In this document: positions 45,120-54,778 of the stretch, piece by piece | Layout of the letters: each line of letters begins with the position of its first letter | Numbering within the stretch: the first letter of the stretch is position 1 | Source of the DNA: Chloroflexota bacterium | GTDB taxonomy: Bacteria; Chloroflexota; Dehalococcoidia; Lucifugimonadales; UBA3495 | Direction: 5' to 3' | Length of the DNA: 64,000 nucleotides | Assembly: GCA_028874075.1 (NCBI GenBank) | Contig: JAPPLU010000030.1 | Location: 1 to 64,000, forward strand | The notes under the pieces: model-generated | Databases searched by the model: none | What the model was told of the DNA's origin: nothing | What the model saw: the letters and a program-made list of their open reading frames with translations, nothing else | Program-made: the position numbers and the translations under genes

Positions 45120-45929
45120 ATGAGCGCGATTGAAGCCTGGGGCGAGATGGTGCGCGTTGAGCACGAGCAGTCCGACAGGATGCGTGGGACGCGCCCCTCA
45201 GATACCTGGCGCCAGCATGCGTCCCGATTCCGGGCCGATCCCAACCGTACCGACGATACCCAGGTGGAGGCCATACGCTCTCACCTGCTCCTCGACGATA
45301 CCCTTCTTGACGTTGGCGCTGGCGGTGGACGACTGGCCCTGCCCCTGACCCTGTCCTGCCGGCACGTCACCGCCGTTGAGCCGTCGCCCAGCATGGGTGC
45401 CGTGCTTCGCGAGACCGCCCGGGATTACGGCATCCAAAACGTTTCCCTGGTCGAGTCGGGGTGGCTGGACGCCCAGGTTGACCCCGCAGATGTGGTCCTC
45501 TGCAGCAACGTGGTGTACGTCATCCAGGACATCGGTGAATTCGTCCGCAAGCTGCACCAGCACGCCCAACGCACCGTGCTTATGGTAATTTTCCAGACAT
45601 CACCCTTGGCCCAGGTTCGCGACCTGTGGGATCAGGTCCACGGCGAGACCCGGCATCTCCTGCCTTCCCTGCCCCAGTTCCTCCCGGTACTGGATGAGTT
45701 GGGCATTTCGTGCAAAATGACCGAGCTGGAGTCGCAGCAGTTGCGGGTGTATCAGAGCCCGTCGGAAGCGCGGGACGACATCGCCGCCCGGCTATTTGTA
45801 GCCGAGGGTACCGAGGCTATGGAACGCCTGGACCGAGCCCTTGAGTCCTCTCTCCAGGAACAGGACGGACAGTGGAACGTCGTTGGAACACAGCCCTCTC
45901 GCCCCTTCCTGGTTTCCTGGGAAACATAG
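45120..45929 (+). CDS. Class I SAM-dependent methyltransferase
   Basis: 269 residues from ATG 45120. SAM motif I is LLDVGAGGGRLALPL, motif II the VTAVEPSPSMG acid loop, and motif III VVLCSNVVYVIQDIGEF. The length and topology fit the type 11/25 families, which cannot be assigned a substrate by sequence. The start follows CAGGAA. The frame is open back to 44922, but that part is unlike the domain. Confidence 0.82.
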   Translation: MSAIEAWGEMVRVEHEQSDRMRGTRPSDTWRQHASRFRADPNRTDDTQVEAIRSHLLLDDTLLDVGAGGGRLALPLTLSCRHVTAVEPSPSMGAVLRETARDYGIQNVSLVESGWLDAQVDPADVVLCSNVVYVIQDIGEFVRKLHQHAQRTVLMVIFQTSPLAQVRDLWDQVHGETRHLLPSLPQFLPVLDELGISCKMTELESQQLRVYQSPSEARDDIAARLFVAEGTEAMERLDRALESSLQEQDGQWNVVGTQPSRPFLVSWET

Positions 45930-45998
45930 GGGGCTCGGACAAGGCCAGGGCACCATTCTCACTGCCTCGCACGGACATGGGTAGGGTTGAGGCTGCCT

Positions 45999-46916
45999 TT
46001 ACCCGTCTACCCTCGGCATAACTTCCTCCACCAGCACGTCCATCGAATCCAGCAACTGTTGCAGGCTTCCACACCCGTTGAAATTTACCTGAAACTGTTC
46101 CAGCCCCGCCTCCTGCCGGTACCGCGTAATATCCGACGCCACCTGCTCCGGCGTTCCCTGCCCTGTCGGGCGCTCCCCACTGCCGCTGGAGCTCCCCGTA
46201 ATCTTGCTGAAATTCACCCGGAAGCTCATCCTTGTTGGCGGCGCTTCCTCCCGTTCAATCTCAGCGCAATAGTCCCTAAGGTAGTTCTGGTTGCTCAGCA
46301 GCGTATCCAGCGGCGTGGGCGTTGGCTGCCACACCTGCCCGAAGCGGGCCGCCCTCCTCAGCGACGCCCCGCTCGAACCGCCTATCCACACCGGCGGGTG
46401 CGGCTGCTGTAGCGGCTTCGGGTAAACGTACATATTCTCAAAGGAAAAGAACCGGCCCTGGAACGTCGTAGCCCCCTCTTCCCAGCACGCCTGCCAGATC
46501 CGCAAATACTCATCAGTCCTTGCTCCCCGCTGCCGGAAGGGCACCCCCAGCGCCTTATATTCCGCCTCATTCCACCCCGAACCTACTCCCAAAATCGCCC
46601 TCCCTCCCGACATCTGGTCCAGGGTGGCTATCATCTTGGCTGTAACCACCGGATTCCGGTACGGCATTATCAGCACCGACGTCCCCAGCATCACCCTGCT
46701 GGTCCGCCCCGCCACGTAGGACAGTACCATCAGCGGGTCATAAACATTCCGCCATGACTCGCTCCGCGCCGAGTCGTCAACTATCACGTGGTCATTGACG
46801 AACAGCGCGTCAAACCCCAGTTCCTCCGCCTTGACGGCCGTTTCAACTATGGCCTCCGTCGTCGCCGGAAATCCCAGGTAATCAGCATTAGGCAATCGAA
46901 ACGAGTACTGGACCAT
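45999..46916 (-). CDS. LLM-class F420-dependent-type oxidoreductase
   Basis: 305 residues. LGFDALFVNDHVIVDD, VLIMPYRNPVVTAKMIATLD and AILGVGSGWNEAEYKALG are the TIM-barrel landmarks; PHPPVWIGGSSGASLRRAAR near residue 170 is the phosphate-binding C-terminal region of F420-dependent LLM proteins. It would reduce or oxidise an organic substrate using F420 or FMN. ATG with GGAGG upstream. Convergent with the methyltransferase and unlinked to other genes. Confidence 0.9.
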   Translation of the reverse strand: MVQYSFRLPNADYLGFPATTEAIVETAVKAEELGFDALFVNDHVIVDDSARSESWRNVYDPLMVLSYVAGRTSRVMLGTSVLIMPYRNPVVTAKMIATLDQMSGGRAILGVGSGWNEAEYKALGVPFRQRGARTDEYLRIWQACWEEGATTFQGRFFSFENMYVYPKPLQQPHPPVWIGGSSGASLRRAARFGQVWQPTPTPLDTLLSNQNYLRDYCAEIEREEAPPTRMSFRVNFSKITGSSSGSGERPTGQGTPEQVASDITRYRQEAGLEQFQVNFNGCGSLQQLLDSMDVLVEEVMPRVDG

Positions 46917-47400
46917 AGCGCCTCCAGGCTGGGGAGAGATTGCCCACCATGTTAATCACTACCTATGCTTGACACAAGCAAACTTTCCCGCACAAGGTGT
47001 TGCAAAGACTGACGAATTACGGAGGCTGTTTTCTGTGCTCAATTTCCCATTCATTCCCCCTACCGCCTCTACTCAACCGCCTGCCCTCACCAGCGAAGCC
47101 CCCTAGGGGGCAGACGTGGCCGTGCCACCTCTTCACCACCGGACATACCCCGTCCCTGCATCATAATGATATTGTGAAAGCCGGAATCAACCTTTTAATC
47201 CGATGTACGCCCCGGTATAATTTGGTGCAGGCATCATTCCTCCTCTGAATTATTTACAAAGAGTTATGATGCCCTGCCGACCGGCAACCTGAAGACAAGC
47301 GCTTCTCGCTCAAACGTGGTGCAGGCCAGCTTGGCGCCGGGCCCGGCTTACCTCCAAGTCTGTGGGCCAGCCTTGAATTGGGAGCCGGGAGATTCAGTCA
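46917..47400. other. Divergent intergenic region
   Basis: About 480 bp. It has a GCCCCCTAGGGGGC palindrome near 47098-47111 and a TATAAT box at 47216-47221 that could serve the Rieske gene, without a clear -35 box. No gene seen. Confidence 0.4.
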
Positions 47401-48477
47401 ATGGTCACACCCCAGCGACAACTCCTTACCGATCAACTTCCCTCTCCGTTCCCCGAGGGCTGGTACTTCGTCGCCTCCCGCGCCGACATCCAGCGGGCGC
47501 GCCTGGTCCGAAAAGTCTGGATGGGCGAGGAAATCATTGGTTGGTGCGACGACGATGGCAAAATCTGTGTGGCCGAGTCCCACTGCCCCCACCTGGGTTC
47601 CGACCTGGGCCCCTTGGCCGGTGGTAGGGTCTGCCAGGGTAGATTGATATGCCCTTTCCATGGCTATGAGTTTGACTCCTCAGGCCGGTGCGTTGCTACC
47701 CCCTATGCCGACCCGCCCAGCAGTGCCCGATTGCAGGTATTTGACATCCAGGAAATCAATGGCCTTATCTTCGCCTGGTACGGAATTGACGGCCGCCCTC
47801 CCCAGTGGGAACTCCACCCCGACCACCCCGAGGTTGAAAATTGGTGCAGTCCCGCCATCCATACCTTCCGCTTCCCCGGCCATCCCCAGGAAACCGCCGA
47901 GAACTCCGTGGACCTGGCCCACTTTCGCTACGTCCACGGTTACGGCAGTTTCGACCGGGTGGGCCGAATCCAGGTTGAGGGCGCCCGCCTGGAAAGCTGT
48001 TTCAACTTCAGGACCGTGCGTAAACTCGCGGGCTTATCAGCCTTCACCATGGACCTCTCCGCCGTCACCAATATCTTTGGCTTGGGCTATTCCTTCGTGC
48101 AGATTCGCGAGCACTCCATCGGCGTCGATATGCGGCTTTGGGTACTGGCCACCCCGGTGGACGGGACTCTCATCGACCTGACCCTGGTCTCCCAGACCCG
48201 GGAAATCCGCAACCCGAAACGCCGCATCATCGGCCTCGGCTTGCTGCCCGTGAGTTGGCGGGCCCCCATTTTCAACAAGTTCATGGCAGCCCAGCAGAAG
48301 GGTGACGTTCTTCAGGATGTGGCCATCTGGAGCCGCAAGCGCTATCGGTCCCGGCCCCGTCTCTGTCGCTCCGACGGCGAAATAATGCCATTTCGCGCCT
48401 ATTGCGCCCAGTTCTACCCGGAGCCCCAGGACCAGTCCGACATCCCTTCCGCTGGTTCACACCAGGTTTTGCGATGA
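47401..48477 (+). CDS. Rieske non-heme iron oxygenase (sterol-desaturase-like)
   Basis: 358 residues. The Rieske [2Fe-2S] ligands are C62 and H64 (SHCPHLGSDLG) and C84 and H87 (LICPFHGYEF). The mononuclear iron site is H174 and H179 in NSVDLAHFRYVHGYG, preceded by FPGHPQETAE. This last block strongly resembles the DAF-36/Neverland cholesterol 7-desaturase and KshA steroid hydroxylase group, more than aromatic-ring dioxygenases. It needs a reductase not seen nearby. ATG 47401 has GGGAG upstream. Next to an MMPL transporter and a sterol-methyltransferase-like gene. Confidence 0.85.
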   Translation: MVTPQRQLLTDQLPSPFPEGWYFVASRADIQRARLVRKVWMGEEIIGWCDDDGKICVAESHCPHLGSDLGPLAGGRVCQGRLICPFHGYEFDSSGRCVATPYADPPSSARLQVFDIQEINGLIFAWYGIDGRPPQWELHPDHPEVENWCSPAIHTFRFPGHPQETAENSVDLAHFRYVHGYGSFDRVGRIQVEGARLESCFNFRTVRKLAGLSAFTMDLSAVTNIFGLGYSFVQIREHSIGVDMRLWVLATPVDGTLIDLTLVSQTREIRNPKRRIIGLGLLPVSWRAPIFNKFMAAQQKGDVLQDVAIWSRKRYRSRPRLCRSDGEIMPFRAYCAQFYPEPQDQSDIPSAGSHQVLR

Positions 48478-48650
48478 CGGTTTACAGAAAATCTCGTAAT
48501 AGCGCCCTTCCCCCACCGGGGAAAGCCAGGGAGACAGTGCCCGACCAGCTCTTACTGAGATGGTCGGTAGTCCCACATTCCTATGAAAGTACCCACCCGT
48601 AACTGACGTTCCCGCAATCTTTAGGCCACTGAAAGGGGAGATGGTTCACA

Positions 48651-51110
48651 TTGGACAGGATGCTTGTTTCGTTGGCGCGGCTGGTTACGGCCCGTCCCTG
48701 GATTACCCTTCTGGTTCTGCTGCTTATCACCGTCGCCTTGGGTTACGGCGCCGTTCACCGCGCTCCCCCTCCTGAAACCAGGGCAACTCTTCCCCAGGGC
48801 AGCGCTGTCGCCGAGGCCCTCCACGAAATTGAGGAGCTGTTCAGGGAGACCGGCGAAGCCAACGTTGTAACCCTCCTGTTTCGCGGTGATGCCCTTTCCC
48901 CCGGTGGTCTCGCCCAGATGGAATCCCTGGTAAATGAAATCGTCTCAGATCCCAAAGTGGCCGAAGTGTTGGCTCCAGGCAATTCCGTTGTCGCTCCATC
49001 TCTACTGGTCATGGCCCTGCTCCAGGTGCCCAACTTCGATTCCGTCTCCCAGGCTGACATAGACAACCTTCAGGGTCCCCCGGAAATGCTTGGCGCCATC
49101 GACGCACTGACTGGCGAGGACACTGATGGTACCCCGGTCGCCATCGCCACCATCCGTGTCCTGAATACGGGTGATGAGCGCGTCGAGGAGGCCGAGCGCC
49201 GTATCCTTGCCCTCGCTCGGGCCGACCAGGGGCCCCTCGAAGTGACTAGCGTTTCCCCTGTAATAGTCGAGGACGAGTACGTAAAGGCCACAGAAGAAGG
49301 AATGGCTCCCCTGGTGGGCCTGGCCTTCCTGCTCATCGCTGCCCTTATTCTCCTCTTTATGCGCACCATCTCCGACCTGCTGCTCACCCTCATCGGGCTG
49401 CTAATGTCCATCATCTGGATCGTCGGCGCCGAGGGTTGGCTGGGCCCCAACGCCCTGGGCCTTACCGGGCCGCCCAATTCCCTCACTACCATGGTGCCCA
49501 TCATCATCATCGGCCTGACTGTGGACTATGCCATCCAGATCGTCTCCCACTACCGGGAGCAGCGCAACGCCGGTGAGAACGTCTTGTCCGCCGTCCGTGT
49601 CGGTTTCCGCAATGTAGCCGTTCCCCTCATCTTGGCCGCCATCACCACTATCGTCAGCCTGCTGGCCAGCCTTTTCTCCCCCATCGAAATCGTAGGCGAC
49701 TTTGGCATCATCGCCGGGTTGGGTGTGGGTATGAGCCTCATCGTCATGCTCACCCTGGTGCCTGCCGGCCGCACCATCATTGACCGCCGCCGAGAGGCCC
49801 GGGGCCGGCTCAACCCGCCCCGTCCCATTGCCAGCGCTCTGCCCGGGGTCAGCGGGTTGGCCGAACTGCTGGGCCGCAGTATTACCCGCGCGCCGGGTCC
49901 CTACCTCGTTGGTGTGTTGGTAGTCACCGCTGCCCTGGGATACGCCGCTACCGATCTGGAATCGGAATTCAGCATCCGCGACATCCTGCCCCGGGGCGGT
50001 GACCTTCTGGCTGATATGAACACTCTCGACGCCGCCGTCGGTGGTTCTACCGAGATGGCCACCGTGCTGCTGAAGGCCGAGGCCACCGAGACCCGCACCC
50101 TCCTGAATATTCAGGACCTTACCGCGGCCTTCCAGGACGAACGTCGCCGCCCGGCCGCTGCGGCCGGGCCCATTCACGCTTCCTTTGATCTCCTGCTGCG
50201 TGACTGGATAGAAGACAGTAACGCTCCCGGGGACAATTTTGACCCCGAGCTGGCGGATCTCTTCCGCCAGGCCACCGTCGGGGTGATGGTCGACCCCGTG
50301 CTGATGCAGCAGTTCATTGACCAACTGGAGGCCAGGGACCCTGCGGTCAAGAGAATGTTGATTAACGACCCACAGGGCATTGACACCCTCCTCGTACAGT
50401 TCCCCACCTATTCTGGTGATCCTGGACTCACCAAGCTCATCCAATCCGACATTGAAGGCCTCTGGTTTGGCGACGACGCTGCCATCACCGCCACTTCAGA
50501 AAGCATAATTTCTATAACCGTTACCGACTCTATTACTGAGCGCCAGACCGAGGCCATAACCACTACCATCCTGGCTGCCCTCACGGTCCTGGCCGTTTTC
50601 TTCTGGATTACGGTCCGCCAGCCGGGCCTGGCCGTTATCGCGGTCGGCCCCATCGTGCTTGTCCTCATATCCGTCTTGGGAACGATGGCCCTGTTGGGCA
50701 TTCCCTACACCATCATTACCTCCATCATCACCGCCCTCTCCATAGGCATCGGCGTCGACTACACCATTCACATGATCCACCGTTACCGCGAGGAATACTC
50801 CGTCCTGCGCGACCCGGAGCAGGCCGCCGTCCGCACTCTGGCCACCACCGGGTCCGCCCTGCTGGGTTCTGCCCTGACCACGGCATTGGGTTTGGGCGTA
50901 CTGGTGGTCTCCCCCCTGGCTGCCTCGCAGCAGTTCGGCTTCACCGCGGCCATCACCATTGGCTACTCCCTCATAGTCTCCATTCTGGTCGTCCCCGCCG
51001 CCATGACCTTCTGGGGCGCCTACCAGAACATGAAGCTGCGCTCCAACGTAAGGCGGTGGGCTGAAGAGCTGGATAGGGAGATCGAAGCCATCCATCTACG
51101 CCAGGAGTGA
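48651..51110 (+). CDS. MMPL/RND-superfamily transporter
   Basis: 819 residues, 12 predicted membrane helices in two repeats, each with a large outside domain after the first helix. VPIIIIGLTVDYAIQIVSHY (first half) and LSIGIGVDYTIHMIHRY (second half) are the helix-4 motifs with conserved Asp residues of MMPL proteins. Such transporters move lipids, hopanoids or sterols. It lies between the Rieske and the methyltransferase gene on the same strand with gaps of 173 and 28 bp, so an operon is likely. Start TTG 48651 after GGGGAG. Confidence 0.92.
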   Translation: MDRMLVSLARLVTARPWITLLVLLLITVALGYGAVHRAPPPETRATLPQGSAVAEALHEIEELFRETGEANVVTLLFRGDALSPGGLAQMESLVNEIVSDPKVAEVLAPGNSVVAPSLLVMALLQVPNFDSVSQADIDNLQGPPEMLGAIDALTGEDTDGTPVAIATIRVLNTGDERVEEAERRILALARADQGPLEVTSVSPVIVEDEYVKATEEGMAPLVGLAFLLIAALILLFMRTISDLLLTLIGLLMSIIWIVGAEGWLGPNALGLTGPPNSLTTMVPIIIIGLTVDYAIQIVSHYREQRNAGENVLSAVRVGFRNVAVPLILAAITTIVSLLASLFSPIEIVGDFGIIAGLGVGMSLIVMLTLVPAGRTIIDRRREARGRLNPPRPIASALPGVSGLAELLGRSITRAPGPYLVGVLVVTAALGYAATDLESEFSIRDILPRGGDLLADMNTLDAAVGGSTEMATVLLKAEATETRTLLNIQDLTAAFQDERRRPAAAAGPIHASFDLLLRDWIEDSNAPGDNFDPELADLFRQATVGVMVDPVLMQQFIDQLEARDPAVKRMLINDPQGIDTLLVQFPTYSGDPGLTKLIQSDIEGLWFGDDAAITATSESIISITVTDSITERQTEAITTTILAALTVLAVFFWITVRQPGLAVIAVGPIVLVLISVLGTMALLGIPYTIITSIITALSIGIGVDYTIHMIHRYREEYSVLRDPEQAAVRTLATTGSALLGSALTTALGLGVLVVSPLAASQQFGFTAAITIGYSLIVSILVVPAAMTFWGAYQNMKLRSNVRRWAEELDREIEAIHLRQE

Positions 51111-51138
51111 GTTTCGGCTTCCTTGCAGGAGATACGAT

Positions 51139-52185
51139 GTGCAACTTCGCAGACTGTTCCAACTAGCTAAGGGACTGAAAGCCGCCTATCGTGGCGAGGA
51201 CACTCCCCGTCGCGTGAAACACCTCGATAGCTGGATGGACCAGGCTGTCATGGAGAATGGCGCCGCCACCAGCTACGACCATGCCGCCACGGTCAAGGAT
51301 TACTACGACCTTTGCTCGGAGTTCATGGTGTTCGGCTGGGGCGATTCCCTGCATTTTGCGCCGCTTTCTTCAAGGGAAAGTCTGGAGGACTCCAAGGCCC
51401 GGCACCAGCGCCTGATGATTTCCAGCCTGGACTTGCAGGAGGGCATGACGGTGATTGATGTCGGCTGCGGTATTGGCGGCCCCATGCGCCGTGTGGCCAG
51501 CGAGGGAGGTGTCAGGGTTGTGGGAGTCAATAGCAGTGATGTCCAGTTGAAAAAGGCGAAACGGTTGAACGAAGCGGCGGGTCTAGACCACATGCTGGAG
51601 TGCCTCTGCTGCAGCTTCATGGACATGAGCGTTATTGCGGACAACACCTTTGACCGGGGCTACGCAATAGAATCAACTTGCCATGCGCCGGACAAGGCTG
51701 GCGCCTTCGCCGAAATCTACCGCGTACTGAAACCGGGCGCCCTGTTTTGGGGCCAGGAAATGTGCCTGACCGACCATTTCGCCCCAGGAGACACCCGGCA
51801 CCGGGCCATTCAAAAGGAACTGATGCGCGGCATTGCGCTCAAGACCATTTCAACCACTGGTGAGGTTAATCGGGACCTGGAAAGGGCCGGGTTTCAGGTC
51901 ATCGAGGGGAGAGACCTGGCCGCCGGCGAATCGGGCGCCGTCACTCCCTGGTATCGTCCCATGGAGTCTCGGCACGGGACCCTGGGCAGCCACCTTTACC
52001 GGCTCCCCATGGGCCGCAAGCTTTTCATTGGGGGGGCCAGGCTCGCCGAGGCCCTGGGTGTGTTTCCCAGGGGATCCGCCGGCGTCGTTCGTCTGTTGGA
52101 CCGCACCGCCAACGCCTACGTTGCCGGCGGCAGAGCCGGTATCTTTACGCCCCTGTACTGTTTCCTGGCTCGCAAACCTGAGTAA
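51139..52185 (+). CDS. Sterol C24-methyltransferase-like SAM methyltransferase
   Basis: 348 residues, GTG start after CAGGAGATAC. Before the SAM domain the segment YYDLCSEFMVFGWGDSLHF parallels the YEYGWG-x-SFHFAPR block of sterol C24-methyltransferases (ERG6/SMT), a part missing from other methyltransferases. SAM motif I is VIDVGCGIGGPMRRVA; the YAIESTCHAPDKAGAF region parallels the YAIEATCHAP block in SMT. It would methylate the side chain of an isoprenoid or sterol-like lipid. In-frame and 28 bp after the MMPL gene. Confidence 0.82.
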   Translation: MQLRRLFQLAKGLKAAYRGEDTPRRVKHLDSWMDQAVMENGAATSYDHAATVKDYYDLCSEFMVFGWGDSLHFAPLSSRESLEDSKARHQRLMISSLDLQEGMTVIDVGCGIGGPMRRVASEGGVRVVGVNSSDVQLKKAKRLNEAAGLDHMLECLCCSFMDMSVIADNTFDRGYAIESTCHAPDKAGAFAEIYRVLKPGALFWGQEMCLTDHFAPGDTRHRAIQKELMRGIALKTISTTGEVNRDLERAGFQVIEGRDLAAGESGAVTPWYRPMESRHGTLGSHLYRLPMGRKLFIGGARLAEALGVFPRGSAGVVRLLDRTANAYVAGGRAGIFTPLYCFLARKPE

Positions 52186-52287
52186 CAGGCCCGAAATGTT
52201 TCGCCCTTGTTTTCCGATGTAGGCGACACGGCTCTGATGATATTTCGGGGGAAGTAGCGGTCCGATTCACCTGGCTCGAAACTCGTA

Positions 52288-52310
52288 GGGGCGGGTTTCA
52301 AACCCGCCCC
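52288..52310. terminator. Palindromic hairpin between convergent genes
   Basis: GGGGCGGGTTT / AAACCCGCCCC, with only one base between the arms, so the folded loop is TTCAA. This GTAGGGGCGGGTTT word also resembles a widespread intergenic repeat. Confidence 0.6.
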
Positions 52311-52347
52311 CGTTCACGCCGAGATCATTTGGAACCGTCAACGCCCG

Positions 52348-54384
52348 TCAAGCTGGCAACTCGTGCCTCTTCTCCACCACTCGGAACTTCAGCTTCTTGT
52401 TCGGCTTCAATGAAGGCAACGGCGCGAACCCCAGCTTGTAGTCCCGGGGATACACTTCGATGTTGAAGTGATGCGCCACCATCAGCACGTTTACCGCCAG
52501 CTGCAGTTCCATCCACCTCGAACCCAGGCACCGGTGCGGCCCCAGTCCGTAGGGCGCATACCCCGGGTGGTGGTGCTCGTTGCGCGGCGGCAGGTAACGG
52601 TCAATATCAAACTTGTGCGGCTCCGGAAAGACGTCGCTCATGTAGTGGGAAGCCGTCTGAGCTATGAATATGCGCGTCCCCACCGTCAACTGGTAGTCCT
52701 CCACCACGCAGGAGTTCATCACGTCCCGCATCGACACGGGGACTATGGGGTACATCCGCAGGCACTCCATCAGCATCCGGTGCGTCACATCAATCGCTTC
52801 CGGTGTGAAATCCGCTGGGTCCGGGTCCCCATGGGCGAACAGCGCATCTGCCTCCTCCTGTATCCGCCCGTAAATCTCCGGCTGCGAGGCCATGGCGTAC
52901 AGAGCGAAGGTATACGCGTCCCCAAGGTAGACGCTGGCAACCAGCGCCGCCGAAAGGGCAAACCGCAGGTTCGACTCGGGCACCAACTGCGGATCGCTGG
53001 CATGCAGGCTCAGAATGTCGTCCGCCAGGTCCCTGGGCTCTCCGGCTCGCTGCGCCGGAGTGTGGACACTCTGGATCCTTTCCATCAGTTCGTCAATCAC
53101 CTTCTCCCGCGCCTTCATCCCCGGCGTACGCAGCATGAACTTCGGCAGCACCCTGATTATGTGGGTGTTCAGCGCCCGTTCCTTATACTTGATCAGGTCT
53201 CCGATTAAGTCCTGGGAGTCTACGCTCAAGAACAGCGGAGAAAGCTGCCCGTTGATCATGTACCGGGACATCCCCGTGGCCGGGAATACATCCCCCTCCT
53301 TCCAGTCTGACATAAAGTCCCTGGCTTGCTTGTAAAGCCGGTCAATCTGCCCTGTCAGCCTGCCTCGCGAATACGCCGGAGCCATCGATTTTCGCAGCCG
53401 GAAGTGTTCTCCGCCGTCCAGCGAGGGCAGCACTCCCGAAGCTCCGTACACGCTCTCGAAATCTGCAAAGTAATTCCTCGCTCTCAGGTACATCCGGCCG
53501 TTCCGGTTGGCCCAGTGGTTCGTCCCGGGTCCTGCCAGGAACACCATCGGCTTGCCAAAGGGCGGCTTCAACTCAAACACCGGCCCGTACTTCTTCGCCA
53601 GGTCCGCAAAAAGGGCCGGTACGTTGCCGTTCCGGATATTCGGATTGAAGGCCACATCCCGCAACGACACCCGCGGTATCTGCTTCGTCAGGGCCGAGTG
53701 GCTCAGCAGCGGCCCCGCCATGTTCATCGACACCGCCTCCGCAATCGACCGTCCAATCAGGTCCATTTGGCAGATGAACTGGATTCGCTCCTCCGCCGCG
53801 TCATCCAGTTGGAACATAAACCGGAACACATCGCACGTATTTATCAGGCAGATGATGATCACGTCCCGGGGATCGGGAATTTCACTATTGAAGATCACTC
53901 TGCTCAGCCGGGTCTTAACAAACTCCGTCGCGCTCCCCTCCGAGCCAGTTCCCCCCTGCCAGAGGCTCATGGCGTTGGGCGTCAGCGTCCAGAAGTCCCC
54001 GTCGTGGTGCTCCAGGATGTTCAGTTCCGTCAGCCGGTCCAGGGTATGGTCAATTATCTCCTCGGCCCGGGGCGCCAACCGTTCAATCCAGTACTGCGCG
54101 TTCCTCTGCCCCCCATCCTTGGCAATCTCCTCCAGGATCGAGTCCAGCGCGGGATTCCCCGTGGCCATCGAGTCCACCAGGTACAGCGAACTCGTGTCCG
54201 TATCGACCCGGTGCATCAGTGAAAGCTCGGCCAATGCAGAGCCGATTATCGCGCAGTTCAGGTCCCAACCCGGCACCTGGTGAAAATAACCGCTTTCCTC
54301 GTTCAGCAGGGCCAGGATCAGTTCCTCGGGCAAACTCAGCTGTTGGCCTACCAGGTTTTCGGTAGATGTGGATAAGGTAGTCAT
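52348..54384 (-). CDS. GPP34 (GOLPH3/Vps74)-cytochrome P450 fusion
   Basis: 678 residues. Residues 1-225 are a GPP34 domain: LPEELILALLNEESGYF, IIGSALAELSLMHRV, NAQYWIERLAPRAEEII, and ICLINTCDVFRFMF, which matches the LAHASDVLENAF helix of GOLPH3. Residues 230-678 are a cytochrome P450: E540-x-x-R543 in MECLRMYP, the meander PEPHKFDIDRYL, and the heme-binding YGLGPHRCLG with C619. The I helix reads VYLGDAYTFAL, with no clear acid-Thr pair. The eukaryotic GPP34 domain binds PI4P and membranes; here it may place the P450 on a lipid surface. It is convergent to the sterol-methyltransferase-like gene. Confidence 0.85.
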   Translation of the reverse strand: MTTLSTSTENLVGQQLSLPEELILALLNEESGYFHQVPGWDLNCAIIGSALAELSLMHRVDTDTSSLYLVDSMATGNPALDSILEEIAKDGGQRNAQYWIERLAPRAEEIIDHTLDRLTELNILEHHDGDFWTLTPNAMSLWQGGTGSEGSATEFVKTRLSRVIFNSEIPDPRDVIIICLINTCDVFRFMFQLDDAAEERIQFICQMDLIGRSIAEAVSMNMAGPLLSHSALTKQIPRVSLRDVAFNPNIRNGNVPALFADLAKKYGPVFELKPPFGKPMVFLAGPGTNHWANRNGRMYLRARNYFADFESVYGASGVLPSLDGGEHFRLRKSMAPAYSRGRLTGQIDRLYKQARDFMSDWKEGDVFPATGMSRYMINGQLSPLFLSVDSQDLIGDLIKYKERALNTHIIRVLPKFMLRTPGMKAREKVIDELMERIQSVHTPAQRAGEPRDLADDILSLHASDPQLVPESNLRFALSAALVASVYLGDAYTFALYAMASQPEIYGRIQEEADALFAHGDPDPADFTPEAIDVTHRMLMECLRMYPIVPVSMRDVMNSCVVEDYQLTVGTRIFIAQTASHYMSDVFPEPHKFDIDRYLPPRNEHHHPGYAPYGLGPHRCLGSRWMELQLAVNVLMVAHHFNIEVYPRDYKLGFAPLPSLKPNKKLKFRVVEKRHELPA

Positions 54385-54778
54385 AACTGGTCTCCCAGCG
54401 CCATTCCCGCGCTTCCAATCAAATGGGGTACGCAGTCTCTCGCAAGCTTCACCCGCCCCTCACGCCGCAACATGGAAGCTAAATGCGCCTGCTCCCGGGG
54501 CCATCATGCCCATTCATACACTATTCGCTCCTTTAATGCTAACCCATGCCTCATTGGTTTGCAAAGCAGGAATTTGCGAAGGGAAACGTAATCCCTGTTC
54601 TATATCAGCGTTCAAATCCACCGAATTCGCATTGCCTTCCTATTGGATCCTTCCCCAGGAGTCTCGGCTGACTCCCCGTCCTTGACAACCCGTGCCCCCT
54701 CTTTGACAATCACCCCATCCATCCCACCAGCACGATAAAACAACCGCCGCGGTAACCCCGCGGGCGCAAGGAGTTTCC
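54385..54778. other. Divergent intergenic region
   Basis: About 390 bp between the P450 and the alpha/beta hydrolase. Two TTGACA words (54682 and 54703) are on the plus strand; no strong -10 partner. No gene seen. Confidence 0.4.
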
